In this document: in pieces, positions 21,662 to 34,142 of the stretch
How positions within the stretch are numbered: the first letter of the stretch is position 1
How the letters are laid out: each line of letters starts with the position of its first letter
Source: Panopea generosa
Taxonomy: Eukaryota; Mollusca; Bivalvia; Adapedonta; Hiatellidae
DNA: 64,000 bases
Assembly (NCBI GenBank): GCA_029582155.1
Contig: CM055898.1
Location: forward strand, 37,209,458 to 37,273,457
Reading direction: 5' to 3'
The notes under the pieces: model-generated
Database searches by the model: none
What the model was told of the DNA's origin: nothing
Seen by the model: the letters and a program-made list of their open reading frames with translations, nothing else
Made by a program: the position numbers and the translations under genes

Positions 21662-23375
21662 AGACACCGAAATATGGTAACTCTTATACTAGTATTACCG
21701 TAGTGTATCAAAGATGAAACCTACTCTAATACTAGTATTACCGTAGTGTAACAAAGCTGAAACCTAATTCGGAGATGCCGAAATACGGTTACTCTAATAC
21801 TAGTATTACCCTAGTGTATCAAAGATGAAACCTAATTTGGAGACGCCGAAATACGGTTTCTCTAATTCTAGTATTACCCTAGTGTATCAAAGTTGAAACC
21901 TAGTTTGGAGACGCAAAAATACGGATACTCTAATACTAATATTACCGTAGTGTATCAAAGATTAAACCTAATATGGAGACACCGAAATACGGTTACTCTT
22001 AAAAAGTATTACCATAGTGTATCGAAGATGACACCTAATTTGAGACACCGAAATACGGTTACTCTTATACTAGTATTACCGTAGTGTATCAAAGATGAAA
22101 CCTAATATGGAGACACCGAAGTACGGTTTCTCCAATACTAGTATTACCATAGTGTATCAAAGATGAAACCTAATTTGGAGACACCGAAATACGGTTACTC
22201 TAATACTAGTATTACCGTAGTGTATCAAAGATTAAACTTAATTTGAGGCACCGAAATACGGTTACTCTAATACTAGTATTACCTTAGTGTATCAAAGATG
22301 AAACTTAATTTGGCAACACCGAAGTACGGTTACTTATAGACTATTATTACAGTAGTGTATCAAAGATGACACCTAATTTGGAGACACCGAAGTACGGTTT
22401 CTCTAAAACTAGTATTACCGTAGTGTATCAAAGATGAAACCTAATTTGAGACACCGAAATACGGTTACTCTAATACTAGTATTACCGTAGTGTATCAAAG
22501 ATGAAACCTAATTTGGAGACACTGAAATATGGTAACTCTTATACTAGTATTACCGTAGTGTATCAAAGATGAAACCTACTCTAATACTAGTATTACCGTA
22601 GTGTAACAAAGCTGAAACCTAATTCGGAGATGCCGAAATACGGTTACTCTAATACTAGTATTACCCTAGTGTATCAAAGATGAAACCTAATTTGGAGACG
22701 CCGAAATACGGTTTCTCTAATTCTAGTATTACCCTAGTGTATCAAAGTTGAAACCTAGTTTGGAGACGCAAAAATACGGATACTCTAATACTAATATTAC
22801 CGTAGTGTATCAAAGATTAAACCTAATATGGAGACACCGAAATACGGTTACTCTTAAAAAGTATTACCATAGTGTATCGAAGATGACACCTAATTTGAGA
22901 CACCGAAATACGGTTACTCTTATACTAGTATTACCGTAGTGTATCAAAGATGAAACCTAATATGGAGACACCGAAGTACGGTTTCTCCAATACTAGTATT
23001 ACCATAGTGTATCAAAGATGAAACCTAATTTGGAGACACCGAAATACGGTTACTCTAATACTAGTATTACCGTAGTGTATCAAAGATTAAACTTAATTTG
23101 AGGCACCGAAATACGGTTACTCTAATACTAGTATTACCTTAGTGTATCAAAGATGAAACTTAATTTGGCGACACCGAAGTACGGTTACTTATAGACTATT
23201 ATTACAGTAGTGTATCAAAGATGACACCTAATTTGGAGACACCGAAGTATGGTTTCTCTAAAACTAGTATTACCGTAGTGTATCAAAGATGAAACCTAAT
23301 TTGAGACACCGAAATACGGTTACTCTAATACTAGTATTACCGTAGTGTATCAAAGATGAAACCTAATTTGGAGAC
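21662..23375 (+). repeat. Higher-order duplication (855 bp, 2 copies) in the satellite
   Basis: The block of about 12-13 units beginning near 21662 reappears near 22517 with the same order of rare variants (truncated AAACCTACTCTAATAC unit, GGAGATGCCG, ACTCTTAAAAAGTATTACC, GACTATTATTACAGTAG). The two copies look almost identical. Confidence 0.85.
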
Positions 23376-24361
23376 ACTGAAATATGGTTACACTAATACT
23401 AGTATTACCGTAGTGTATCAAAGATGAAACCTAATTTAGAGACACCGCAATACGGTTACTCTTATACTGGTATTGCCGTAGTGTATCAAAGATGAAACCT
23501 ACTCTAATACTAGTATTACCGTAGTGTATCAAAGATGAAACCTGATTTGGAGACACCGAAATACGGTTACTCTAACACTAAAATTACCGTAGTGTATCAA
23601 AGATGAAACCTAATTTGGAGACACCGAAATACGGTTACTATTATACTAGTATTACCGTAGTGTATCAAAGATAAAACCTAATTTGGAGACACCGAAATAC
23701 GGTTAATCTAATACTAGTATTACCGTATTGTATCAAAGATGAAACATAATCTGGAGACATCGAAATACGGTTACTCTAATACTAGTATTACCGTAGTGTA
23801 ACAAAGCTGAGACCTAATTCGGAGATGCCGAAATACGGTTATTCTAATACTAATATTACCGTAGTGTATCAAAGATGAAACTTATTTGGAGACACCGAAA
23901 TACGGTTACTCTTATATTAGTATAACCGTAGTGTATCGAAGATGAAACCTGATGTGGAGACACCGAAATACGGTTACTCTAATACTAAAATTACCGTAGT
24001 GTATCAAAGATGAAACCTAATTTGGAGACACCGAAATACGGTTACTCTAATACTAGTATTAACGTAGTGTAACAACGCTGAGACCTAATTTGGAGACGCC
24101 GAAATACGGTTACTCTAATACTAATATTACCATAGTGTATCAAAGATGAAACCTAATTTGGAGACACCAAAATACGGTTACTCTTATACTAGTATTACCG
24201 TATTGTATCAAAGATGAAACCTAATCTGGAGACACCGAAATACGGTTACTCTTATACTAATATTACCGTAATGTATCAAAGATGAAACCTGATTTGGGAC
24301 ACCGAAATACGGTTACTCTCATACTAGTATTACCGTAGAGTATAAAAGATGAAACCTAATT

Positions 24362-25072
24362 TGGAGACGCCGAAATACAGTTACTCTTATACTAGTACAA
24401 CCGTAGTGTATCAAAGATGAAATCTAATTGTGAGACGCCGAAATACGGATACTCTAATACTAGTATTACCGTAGTGTATCAAAGCTGAGACCTAATTCAG
24501 AGACACCGAAATACGGTTACTCTAATACTAGTATTACCGTAGTGTATTAATGATGAAACCTAATTTAGAGACAACGAAATACGGTTACTCTTATACTAGT
24601 ATTACCGTAGTGTATCAAAGATTAAACCTACTTTGGAGACACCGAAATACGGTTAATCAAATACTAGTATTACCACATTGTATCAAAGATGAAACATAAT
24701 CTGGAGACATCGAAATACGGTTACTCTAATACTAGTACAACCGTAGTGTATCAAAGATGAGATCTAATTGTGAGACGCCGAAATACGGATACTCTAATAC
24801 TAGTATTACCGTAGTGTATCAAAGCTGAGACCTAATTCAGAGACACCGAAATACGGTTACTCTAATACTAGTATTACCGTAGTGTATTAATGATGAAACC
24901 TAATTTAGAGACAACGAAATACGGTTACTCTTATACTAGTATTACCGTAGTGTATCAAAGATTAAACCTACTTTGGAGACACCGAAATACGGTTAATCAA
25001 ATACTAGTATTACCACACTTTGTTTCAAAGATGAAACATAATCTGGATACATCGAAATACGGTTACTCTTAA
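24362..25072 (+). repeat. Higher-order duplication (340 bp = 5 units, 2 copies)
   Basis: The rare variant ACTAGTACAACCGTAG at 24391 recurs at 24731 followed by the same chain of variants (CTAATTGTGAGACGCC, GTATTAATGATG, GGTTAATCAAATACTAG), exactly five monomers later. Confidence 0.85.
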
Positions 25073-28000
25073 ACTAGTATTACCGTAGTGTATCAAAGAT
25101 GAAACCTAATTTGGAGACACCGAAATACGGTAAGTCTTATACTAGTATTACCGTAGTGTATCAAAGATGAAACCTAATTTGGAGACACCGAAATACGGTT
25201 ACTCTTATACTAGTATTACCGTAGTGTATCAAAGATGAAACCTAATCTGGAGACACCGAAATATGGTTACTCTTATACTAGTATTACCGTAGTGTATCAA
25301 AGATGAAACCTGATTTGGAGACACCGAAATACGGTTACTCTAATACTAAAATTACCGTAATGTATCAAAGATGAAACCTGATTTGGAGACACCGAAATAC
25401 GGTTACTCTTATACTAGTATTACCGTAGTGTATCAAAGATGAAACCTGTTCTAATACTAGTATTACCGTAGTGTAACAAAGCTGAAACCTAATTCGGAGA
25501 CGCCGAAATACGGTTACTCTAATACTAGTATTACCCTAGTGTATCAAAGATGAAACCTAATTTGGAGACGCCGAAATATGGTTTCTCTAATTCTAGTATT
25601 ACCGTAGTGTATCAAAGTTGAAACATAATTTGGAGACGCCGAAATACGGTTACTCTTTTACTTATATTATCGTAGTGTATCTAAGATGAAACCTAATTTT
25701 GAGACACCGAAAAACGGTTACTCTTATACAAGTATTACTATAGTGTATCAAAGATGAAACCTAATTTGGAGACACCGAAGTACGGTTACTCTAATACTAG
25801 TATTACCGTAATGTATCAAAGATGAAACCTAATTTGAGACACCGAAATACGGTTACTCCAATACTAGTATTACGTAGTGTATCAAAGATGAAACCTAATT
25901 TGGAGACACCGAAGTACGCTTACTTTAATACTAGTATTACCGTAGTGTATCAAAGTTGAAACCTAATTTGGAGACGCCGAAATACGGTTACTCTAATACT
26001 AGTATTACCGTAGTGTAACAAAGCTGAAACCTAATTCGGAGATGCCGAAATACGGTTACTCTAATATTAGTATTACCATAGTGTATCAAAGATGAAACCT
26101 AAATTGGAGACACCGAAATACGGTTACTCTTATACTAGTATTACCGTAGTGTATCAAAGATGAAACCTAATCTGGAGACACCGAAATACGGTTACTCTTA
26201 TATGTACTAGTATAACCGTAGTGTATCAAAGATGAAACCTGATTTGGAGACACCGAAATACGGTTACTCTAATACTAAAATTACCATAGTGTATCAAAGA
26301 TGAAACCTAATTTGGAGACACCGAAATACAGTTACTCTTATACTAGTATTACCGTAGTGTATCAAAGATGAAACCTAATTTGGAGACACCGAAATACGGT
26401 TAATCTAATACTAGTATTACCGTATTGTATCGAATATGAAACATAATCTGGAGACATCGAAATACGGTTACTCTAATACTAGTTTTAACGTAGTGTAACA
26501 AAGCTGAGACCTAATTTGGAGTCGCCGAAATACGGTTACTCTAATACTAATATTACCGTAGTGTATCAAAGATGAAACCTAATTTGGAGACACCAAAATA
26601 CGGTTACTCTTATACTAGTATTACCGTAGTGTATCAAAGATGAAACCTAATCTGGAGACACCGAAATACGGTTACTCTTATACTAGTATTACCGTAGTGT
26701 ATCAAAGATGAAACCTGATTTGGGACACCGAAATACGGTTACTCTCATACTAGTATTACCGTAGTGTATAAAAAATGAAACCTAATTTGGAGACGCCGAA
26801 ATACGGTTACTCTAATACTAGTATTACCGTAGTGTATTAATGATGAAACCTAATTCGGAGACACCGAAATACGGTTACTCTTATACTAGTATTACCGTAG
26901 TGTATCAAAGATTAAACCTACTTTGGAGACACCGAAATACGGTTAATCTAATACTAGTATTACCGTATTGTATCAAAGATGAAACATAATCTGGAGACAT
27001 CGAAATACGGTTACTCTAATACTAGTATTACCGTAGTGTAACAAAGCTGAGACCTAATTCGGAGACGCCGAAATACGGTTACTCTAATACTAACATTACC
27101 GTAGTGTATCAAAGATGAAACCTAATTTGGAGACACCGAAATACGGTTACTCTTATACTAGTATTACCGTAGTGTATCAAAGATGAAACCTAATCTGGAG
27201 ACACCGAAATACAGTTACTCTTATACTAGTATTACCGTAGTGTATCAAAGATGAAACCTAATCTGGAGACACCGAAATACGGTTAATCTTATACTAGTAT
27301 TACCGTAGTGTATCAAAGATGAAACCTAATTTGGAGACACCGAAATACGGTAACTCTTATACTAGTATTACCGTAGTGTATCAAAGATGAAACCTAATTT
27401 GGAGACACCGAAATACGGTTACTCTAATACTAGTATTACCGTATTGTATCAAAGATGAAACATAATCTGGAGACATCGAAATACGGTTATTCTAATATTA
27501 GTATTACCGTAGTGTAACAAAGCTGAGACCTAATTCCGAGACGCCGAAATACGGTTACTCTAATACTTATATTACCGTAGTGTATCAAAGATGAAACCTA
27601 ATTTGGAGACACCGAAATACGGTTACTCTTATACTAGTATTACCGTAGTGTATCAAAGATGAAACCTAATCTGGAGACACCGAAATACGGTTACTCTTAT
27701 ACTAGTATTACCGTAGTGTATCAAAGATGAAACCTGATTTGGAGACACCGAAATACGGTTACTCTAATACTAAAATTACCGTAGTGTATCAAAGATGAAA
27801 CCTGATTTGGAGACACCAAAATACGGTTACTCTTATACTAGTATTACCATAGTGTATCAAAGATGAAACCTGTTCTAATACTAGTATTACCGTAGTGTAA
27901 CAAAGCTGAAACCTTATTCGGAGACGCCGAAATACGGTTACTCTAATACTAGTATTACCCTAGTGTATCAAAGATGAATCCTAATTTGGAGACGCCAAAA

Positions 28001-29455
28001 TATGGTTTCTCTAATTCTAGTATTACCGTAGTGTATCAAAGTTGAAACCTAATTTGGAGACGCCGAAATACGGTTACTCTTATACTTATATTATCGTAGT
28101 GTATCAAAGATGAAACCTAATTTTGAGACACCGAAATACGGTTACTCCAATACTAGTATTACCGTAGTGTATCAAAGATGAAACTTAATTTGGAGACACC
28201 CAAGTACGGTTACTCTAATACTAGTATTACCATAGTGTATCAAAGATGAAACCTAATTTGGAGACACCGAAGTACGGTTACTCTAATACTAGTATTACCG
28301 TAGTGTATCAAAGTTGAAACCTAATTTGGAGACGCCGAAATACGGTTACTCTAATACTAATATTAACGTAGTGTATCAAAGATGAAACCTAATTTGGAGA
28401 CACCGAAATACGGTTACTCTTATACAAGTATTACCATAGTGTATCAAAGATGAAACCTAATTTGAGGCACCGAAATACGGTTACTCCAATACTAGTATTA
28501 CCGTAGTGTATCAAAGATGAAACCTAATTTGGAGACACCGAAGTACGGTTACTCTAATACTAGTATTACCGTAGTGTATCAAAGATGAAATCGAATTTGG
28601 AGACACCGAAGTACGGTTACTCTAATACTAGTATTACCGTAGTGTATCAAAGTTGAAACCTAATTTGGAGACGCCGAAATACGGTTACTCTAATACTAAT
28701 ATTACCGTAGTGTATTAAAGTTGAAACCTAATTTGGAGACGCCGAAATACGGTTACTCTAATTCTAATATTACCATAGTGTATAAAAGATGAAACCTAAT
28801 TTGAGACACTGAAATACGGTTACTCTAATACTAGTATTACCGTAGTGTATCAAATATTAAATCTAATTGCGATACACCGAAATACGGTTAATAATATAAC
28901 CGTACTATATCAAATATAAAAAACCTAATCTGGAGACACCGAAATGCGGTTACGCTAATATCACTTTACTAAATCAAAGATGAAACCTAATTTTGAGACG
29001 CTGAACTACGTTTACTCTAACATTACCGTACTATATGAAAGATAAAACACCTAATCTGGAGACACCGAAATACAGTTTCTCTAATATAACCGTACTATAT
29101 CAAAGATGAAACCTAATTTGGAGACACCGAAATGCGGTTACTCTAATACGGGTGACGGTGAAGTCGGTAAATGACTATCTCGGTAAATAGGATTTATATA
29201 GTAAATGGATTGGTGACCTCGGTAAAAAGGTAATTATATAGTACAATACTTAAAGATGCCGAGTAATAAAAAAATAGTCGGAAAAGGTGACTTTGTATTA
29301 AAGAAATTAAATAATACTACCGTACTATATCAAAGATGAAACCTAATTTAAAGACACCGAAAAACAATTACTCTAATACTACTGTACTTTATCAAAGATA
29401 AAAGTCCTAATTTGGAAACACCGAAATACGGTTACTCTAAGTTTATAAATGGATT

Positions 29456-30238
29456 TATTGCCGATTCCATAGGAAACTGGACATAGCGGGATATTTTGTT
29501 TATTCCATTGTTACAAAAATAGATACACATCATGTGCCACTTTGGGACACTCTGATGAACTTTGTAGGCGGCTTCTAATATCAACAGAAAAACATGCTTT
29601 CTTTAGCTTTTAAAGGGGCATACTTCTTGTTAATGGATTGTGGGATAAGCGATTTGTTTCTACTCATTAATTGTGATAAAAGGGAGAAGACTGTGTAAGC
29701 ATCTACATTTTGTTACTTGTTTTGTTTGTCTATTAAAGCAATTGTATACATGCTGATATATCATGCATAATTGTATTAGCCTATCCCAGAACCTGATATC
29801 CCCCGAATCAGGTATAATAACCCCCGATGAAAAAGAAGGGAATTCTATGCCTGTCCCACAATTCATAGCAATTGAACGCTTACAAAACTGTGACGTTATA
29901 TAAATTTTCAATTGAAGCAACTGGCCAATCAATGTACTCAAAAGTGGCTTTAACAACATTGCTATTGCAATTTAAGTGATCTACAGACTACAATTTTATC
30001 TATTTACAGGTGGTGATGGTGATCAGTTGTCTCTCACAAGTTTGTGACGGAACAGGTGAAGCTTTATTATTGTACTTTCCCCATTATTGTTATGTTTAAC
30101 GATTTTGGTGATTATTGCAATACAAATTTGTGTTATGTTTTAATTTTTATCGGTCTCATTGTTCAATGATCGCTCTTGTGATAATTTTTAAGTTAACGTT
30201 GTCTCTTTAACGTGAATCTCAAGTAACCTCATTAAATT
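29456..30238. other. Spacer between satellite and segmental duplication
   Basis: It holds one copy of a dispersed repeat (29757-29935). A short stretch at about 30010-30053 is flanked by AG and GT but is not convincing as an exon. Otherwise nothing was recognised. Confidence 0.5.
29757..29935 (-). repeat. Dispersed repeat, copy 2
   Basis: Reverse complement of the repeat at 7243-7385: it shares the complement of AATTGTGGGACAGGCATAG and of GATATCAGGTTCTGGG. The downstream part CAACTGGCCAATCAATGT is also matched near 37780. Confidence 0.65.
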
Positions 30239-30347
30239 GTGATATTCTATGCTTTTGATCAGCACAGATTTTGCTATTGATTGACTTTTAATGTAACAGT
30301 CCTTAAAATGATTTTGCTTTGGTGGGTTGGTGTATATCTATTAATCC

Positions 30348-30534
30348 GGGTTCGTATTCACCAAAATTCTGAGAATATTCTTAGACTTAAGCTTGAAAAT
30401 CCGAATTTCATCCTTAGAGGTCTAGTTTACCATGACAGATTGAGTAGTTGTGAGAGTGTATTTGTCTAATAATTCGGTGTCCTTGAGTTCGTGTCTTAGA
30501 ATATTCTTAAGAATGGTTGGTGAATTTGACTCCA
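30348..30534. mobile_element. MITE, copy A
   Basis: The ends are inverted: GTTCGTATTCACCAA...GAGAATATTCT at the left pairs with AGAATATTCTTAAGAATGG...TTGGTGAATTTGACTCC at the right, with arms of about 35 bp. No coding content. It was carried along in the segmental duplication (copy B 38257-38442). Confidence 0.75.
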
Positions 30535-30786
30535 GGTTTCTTGCATATTAAATAATAGCATCACCACCAGATGTTCAATCTGAAAAAAACCCCCAAAAAA
30601 ACAAGAAAAAAACAAACAAAAAAAAAAAAAACAAATTTACGAGTCTGCTTGCTTTGCAGTTAATTATATTTCCAGAATCTAAATTTATCAGTGTTTTGAG
30701 TCTGATATTTAGATTCAGAGTCAAAAGATCAAAAATGTAAGATTCAAATATATATTCCAGAAGCAAATTACTATATTTATTTACAG

Positions 30787-30864
30787 AAACAACAGTGTTG
30801 AGTATTACTTATATACAAAATGTTACAGTGGCACCTTTATTACCCGTAATTGTATGTTTACAGG
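30787..30864 (+). CDS. Possible short receptor exon (A)
   Basis: Acceptor ATTTACAG and donor CAGG|GTATAA enclose 78 bases open in phase 1-1, the phase used by the whole cassette, encoding TTVLSITYIQNVTVAPLLPV and a few more. It is kept open in copy B (38688-38765). There is no recognised domain, and the match could be chance. Confidence 0.3.
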
Positions 30865-33800
30865 GTATAAGAGCATAATACTTATGTTTATAATATGTGT
30901 TATTTTTCATTATATTCCTTGCATGCGTATAGTATGATTGGTTTCATTCTCATGTAGAGTAATATTAAATCAGCACCATCTCATTAGATTCCCATTATTA
31001 AAAAAATGTTTGTTGTTCACAGTAAAATATGCTCAGCTTTTAGCAAGTAATACAAATCATATACGCGAGTTTTCAATATCATCATGTAATATCAACAATA
31101 TGCCAGGTATATATAGAATATGTATCAGTCATGCTCTCAATTCTGACAGAGGTACAGAAGAAGGCAAATTATGCACGTTCCTCATTCGTTGAACAATCTT
31201 TTAATATAATGTGACAGCGTAAATAAAAAAAACATCGATCTTAAAAGGAGACGATGTAGAAAGATTAAACCTAACCTCAATATGGAAAATAAAACTGTGC
31301 TTCAGATACATGGCAATATCTGAACTACTGCCAGTATATATTTGTCTAAAATTACAGATCTGGGTCTTGGCGAAGCATGCACAGAAAGTAGTGAATGTTC
31401 CGACAAGGGAGCGATTTGTAACAGCACGTGCATATGTCAATCAAATCGATATGACAACAATGGTTTTAGTACCGGAGGTGCCTGTATGGACGGTATGAAA
31501 TGTTTATGAATTGTATATTTTTAAATTGTATTTATGGTTGTCAATAAATGCAAATATTGGATATTAAACAAATACACAAACTTGTCGTTTCGTCATTACC
31601 GTTACTCTATATTTACATGTATCAGTTAGAAAATGGATATGTATTTGATATGCCAAAATAAAACAACCTCACCCATGTATATTCCCAAAATCTCGATAAA
31701 ATATTGCCTCTTACTTTTTAAATTCGAAAGATTGGAACAAAGACGAAATTAGTGAACGCGGATGTATTATACAAGTTTATTAACCTGGGTTAAGTAGATT
31801 GGATATTTCATTTTCCTACAATAAATGTATGCAATATTTTGTACATGTAAATCACAAAAAAAAAAGACCACAAAAAGATGCTTGTTTTTATATTACAGTG
31901 CTGAAACTGCGTGTAGATATTGTATTCAGCGCCATAACAACAGTTGGATTTATTGTATCATGGACACCACCAAACGATAAACTACAACATATAGATGAGT
32001 ACACACTTAAATGGCAATCGTTTGACAATAAAGTTGTTGCTGGAGATACGGTAACATTAGCACGAAATGTGACATCATTTAACATATCATCAAACATCAC
32101 CGCAGGTCGTGCATACTCTGTATCTATAACTTCAAGGAACAGACAAACACAATATGATGTGGATAGAGTTACAGTGATGTATAGACAGCAGGCTGCACGT
32201 ACGTAGTTTTTAACTGACTGTGATTCGTACTCAAACAAGTAGTATAGAAAAAAGATTTTTACATTGATTATCATTTGTAAAATTAATAATTTAATGAGTT
32301 GTGATACAAAGAAAGTTTGCTGCAGTAACATTTAAAATGCACTAGCGCAGATTATTAGCATCAACATGAACATAATGTTCATTAATTAATTAATTATTTG
32401 ATAAAATTCTTTCTTTTATTATTTTTTATATATTTACTCTAATACTAGTATTACCGTAGTGTATCAAAGATGAAACTCAATTATTTACTTTTATTTGTAT
32501 TGTCTTTATGGCATAGGTATTTTATAGTTAAAAGTATTTATGAACTGTTGTTAAATTTATATAATTTAATTTATAGATATAGAAGTTTTATGAAAGATTG
32601 TACATCTGTATTATATTTGTAACCTTTTTATGTGAAACAAATATGCAACACCCTCATGGCCCTTAGCATCGGATAAAACGGTACATTTTATGACCGTCCC
32701 CCAGCACGTATGATTGTCTTGAATAAGACACTGATTTCTCATTATGATTGAACAATTTAGGGATCAGAACAAATCTTAAATATAACTATTTAGCCACTTT
32801 TTTTCGCCATGATATTATATTAATTGTGAACAAAGTCCATGTTCTGTGATGGCATTTGTAAAATGTGTTGGATGATTAAAATAATTTGAGCTAACGTATT
32901 ATGTTTTGAATAATAATAATTTGTTTTGACGTTCATGTTATATTCGATATGCATTTTTTTTAACCGTATACAATATTTGTAGTAGTGCAAACTTTCTTTC
33001 GTATACAATCTTCCTCGTTTTGAAACGGTGTTGTTCTTTATTATTCAAGTATGTTTCACATTTCAAATTATTTTCAGTTATCTCTCAGATTTAACTGGTT
33101 GTCAATTACAAGTATAATTAATCTAACTTACATCAGAAATGGTCCGATGAATACAAAACACGGCGTATCTGTCACCTTTTACTAATGTCCTTTCTGTGAA
33201 TACTGTTGGGTTAAAATAATATAATGTTTTGGTGTTTTTTTACTCAAATAAACTTCGTTTTATATTAATTATAGGCTTCAATATACATAATCTGTTCATT
33301 TTTATCTGAATTAAGAGCCAAGAAAACCCGGGCCTTTAACGAGAAACACCGACATCAGTATCAGCGACAACAGTATCACCATTACATGGATTGTTCCCAA
33401 CACCAATGTTAGTGTTGCCAGTGGTTACACTGCTGTGATACTTGACGGAACAGTGGTAAAGGAAAATAAAACAGTCCTTAAAGCAAGTGCCACCTTTTCG
33501 TTTTCCACCATTCTCTATGGTTACAGATATACTATTTGGATAACGACTAACAGTCAAAGGGCCGGTGGCGGTAATGTTGTTCTAAGTGAAACATACAAGG
33601 AGGAAATAAAGACTCTTGTAATAGGTAATCATTGAAATTGTGAATTCATTAAACTTCCGAAATGCACATTTTTTTATAATAACAAAAAAGATTGTAATTA
33701 AATGTGTTCATAGTACTGCTAAAACCATTCCTGTAGACCCCTTAGTGACTGTTTTTAAAAAAGCGAGAATATAAATAACTTCGATCGAAATTTCTTAGAC

Positions 33801-34100
33801 GAGCGGACCGAGCTTTTTAAATTTGTAATTCCGTAATGATTCGATTGCTTTCATTTAATATAATTTAACAATTTTTTATTGCAAATTTTACATGTACAAA
33901 ACATCAAATTGTAACACCAATAATGAATAAAATACAAAAGGGTTGGGCTACAAGTTTTAACAACATTAGTTACAGCTCTCTCCAATGCGTCAAAATGCAC
34001 ATACAAATTAAAGTGACGATATTTTTGATATACAAATAAACGCATATACTTTCGAACAAGCATATCACTCACTTCTACATGCATACAAGCACGCTCACTT

Positions 34101-34142
<42 letters not shown>

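Larger units (their letters stand above)
19620..29455 (+). repeat. 68-bp satellite array, about 140 monomers
   Basis: Head-to-tail monomers, all in one orientation. A typical unit reads GATGAAACCTAATTTGGAGA, CACCGAAATACGGTTACTCT, AATACTAGTATTACCGTAGT, GTATCAAA. Each carries the 12-bp palindrome AATACTAGTATT inside a wider imperfect dyad (ACGGT...ACCGT). Variant positions recur (AATACTAGTATT/AATACTAAAATT, GCTGAGACC/GATGAAACC, CGCCG/CACCG), and blocks of neighbouring variants are duplicated together. Monomers are regular in the centre and increasingly degenerate and interrupted after about 28850. Short open frames in it are by-products of the 68-bp period. Confidence 0.97.

Noticed and set aside
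21893-22939. Two identical 63-codon open frames
   Set aside because: They are the same frame of the satellite duplicated by the 855-bp block, with no splice or start context.
19620-29455. Regular repeats resembling a CRISPR array
   Set aside because: There are no unique spacers; monomers are contiguous 68-bp units in a eukaryotic genome, so it is a satellite.
30010-30053. Possible receptor exon between TTTACAG and GTGAAG
   Set aside because: It is open only in phase 0 at its start, has no recognisable domain, and a 44-base match to AG...GT is expected by chance.
31888-32331. 147-codon minus-strand open frame (and its copy at 39787-40233)
   Set aside because: It is the antisense shadow of the FN3 domain 1 exon.
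33851-34138. Minus-strand open frame starting with alternating Cys-Val
   Set aside because: The start is a CA microsatellite; the rest is intron and LINE-flanking DNA without family resemblance.
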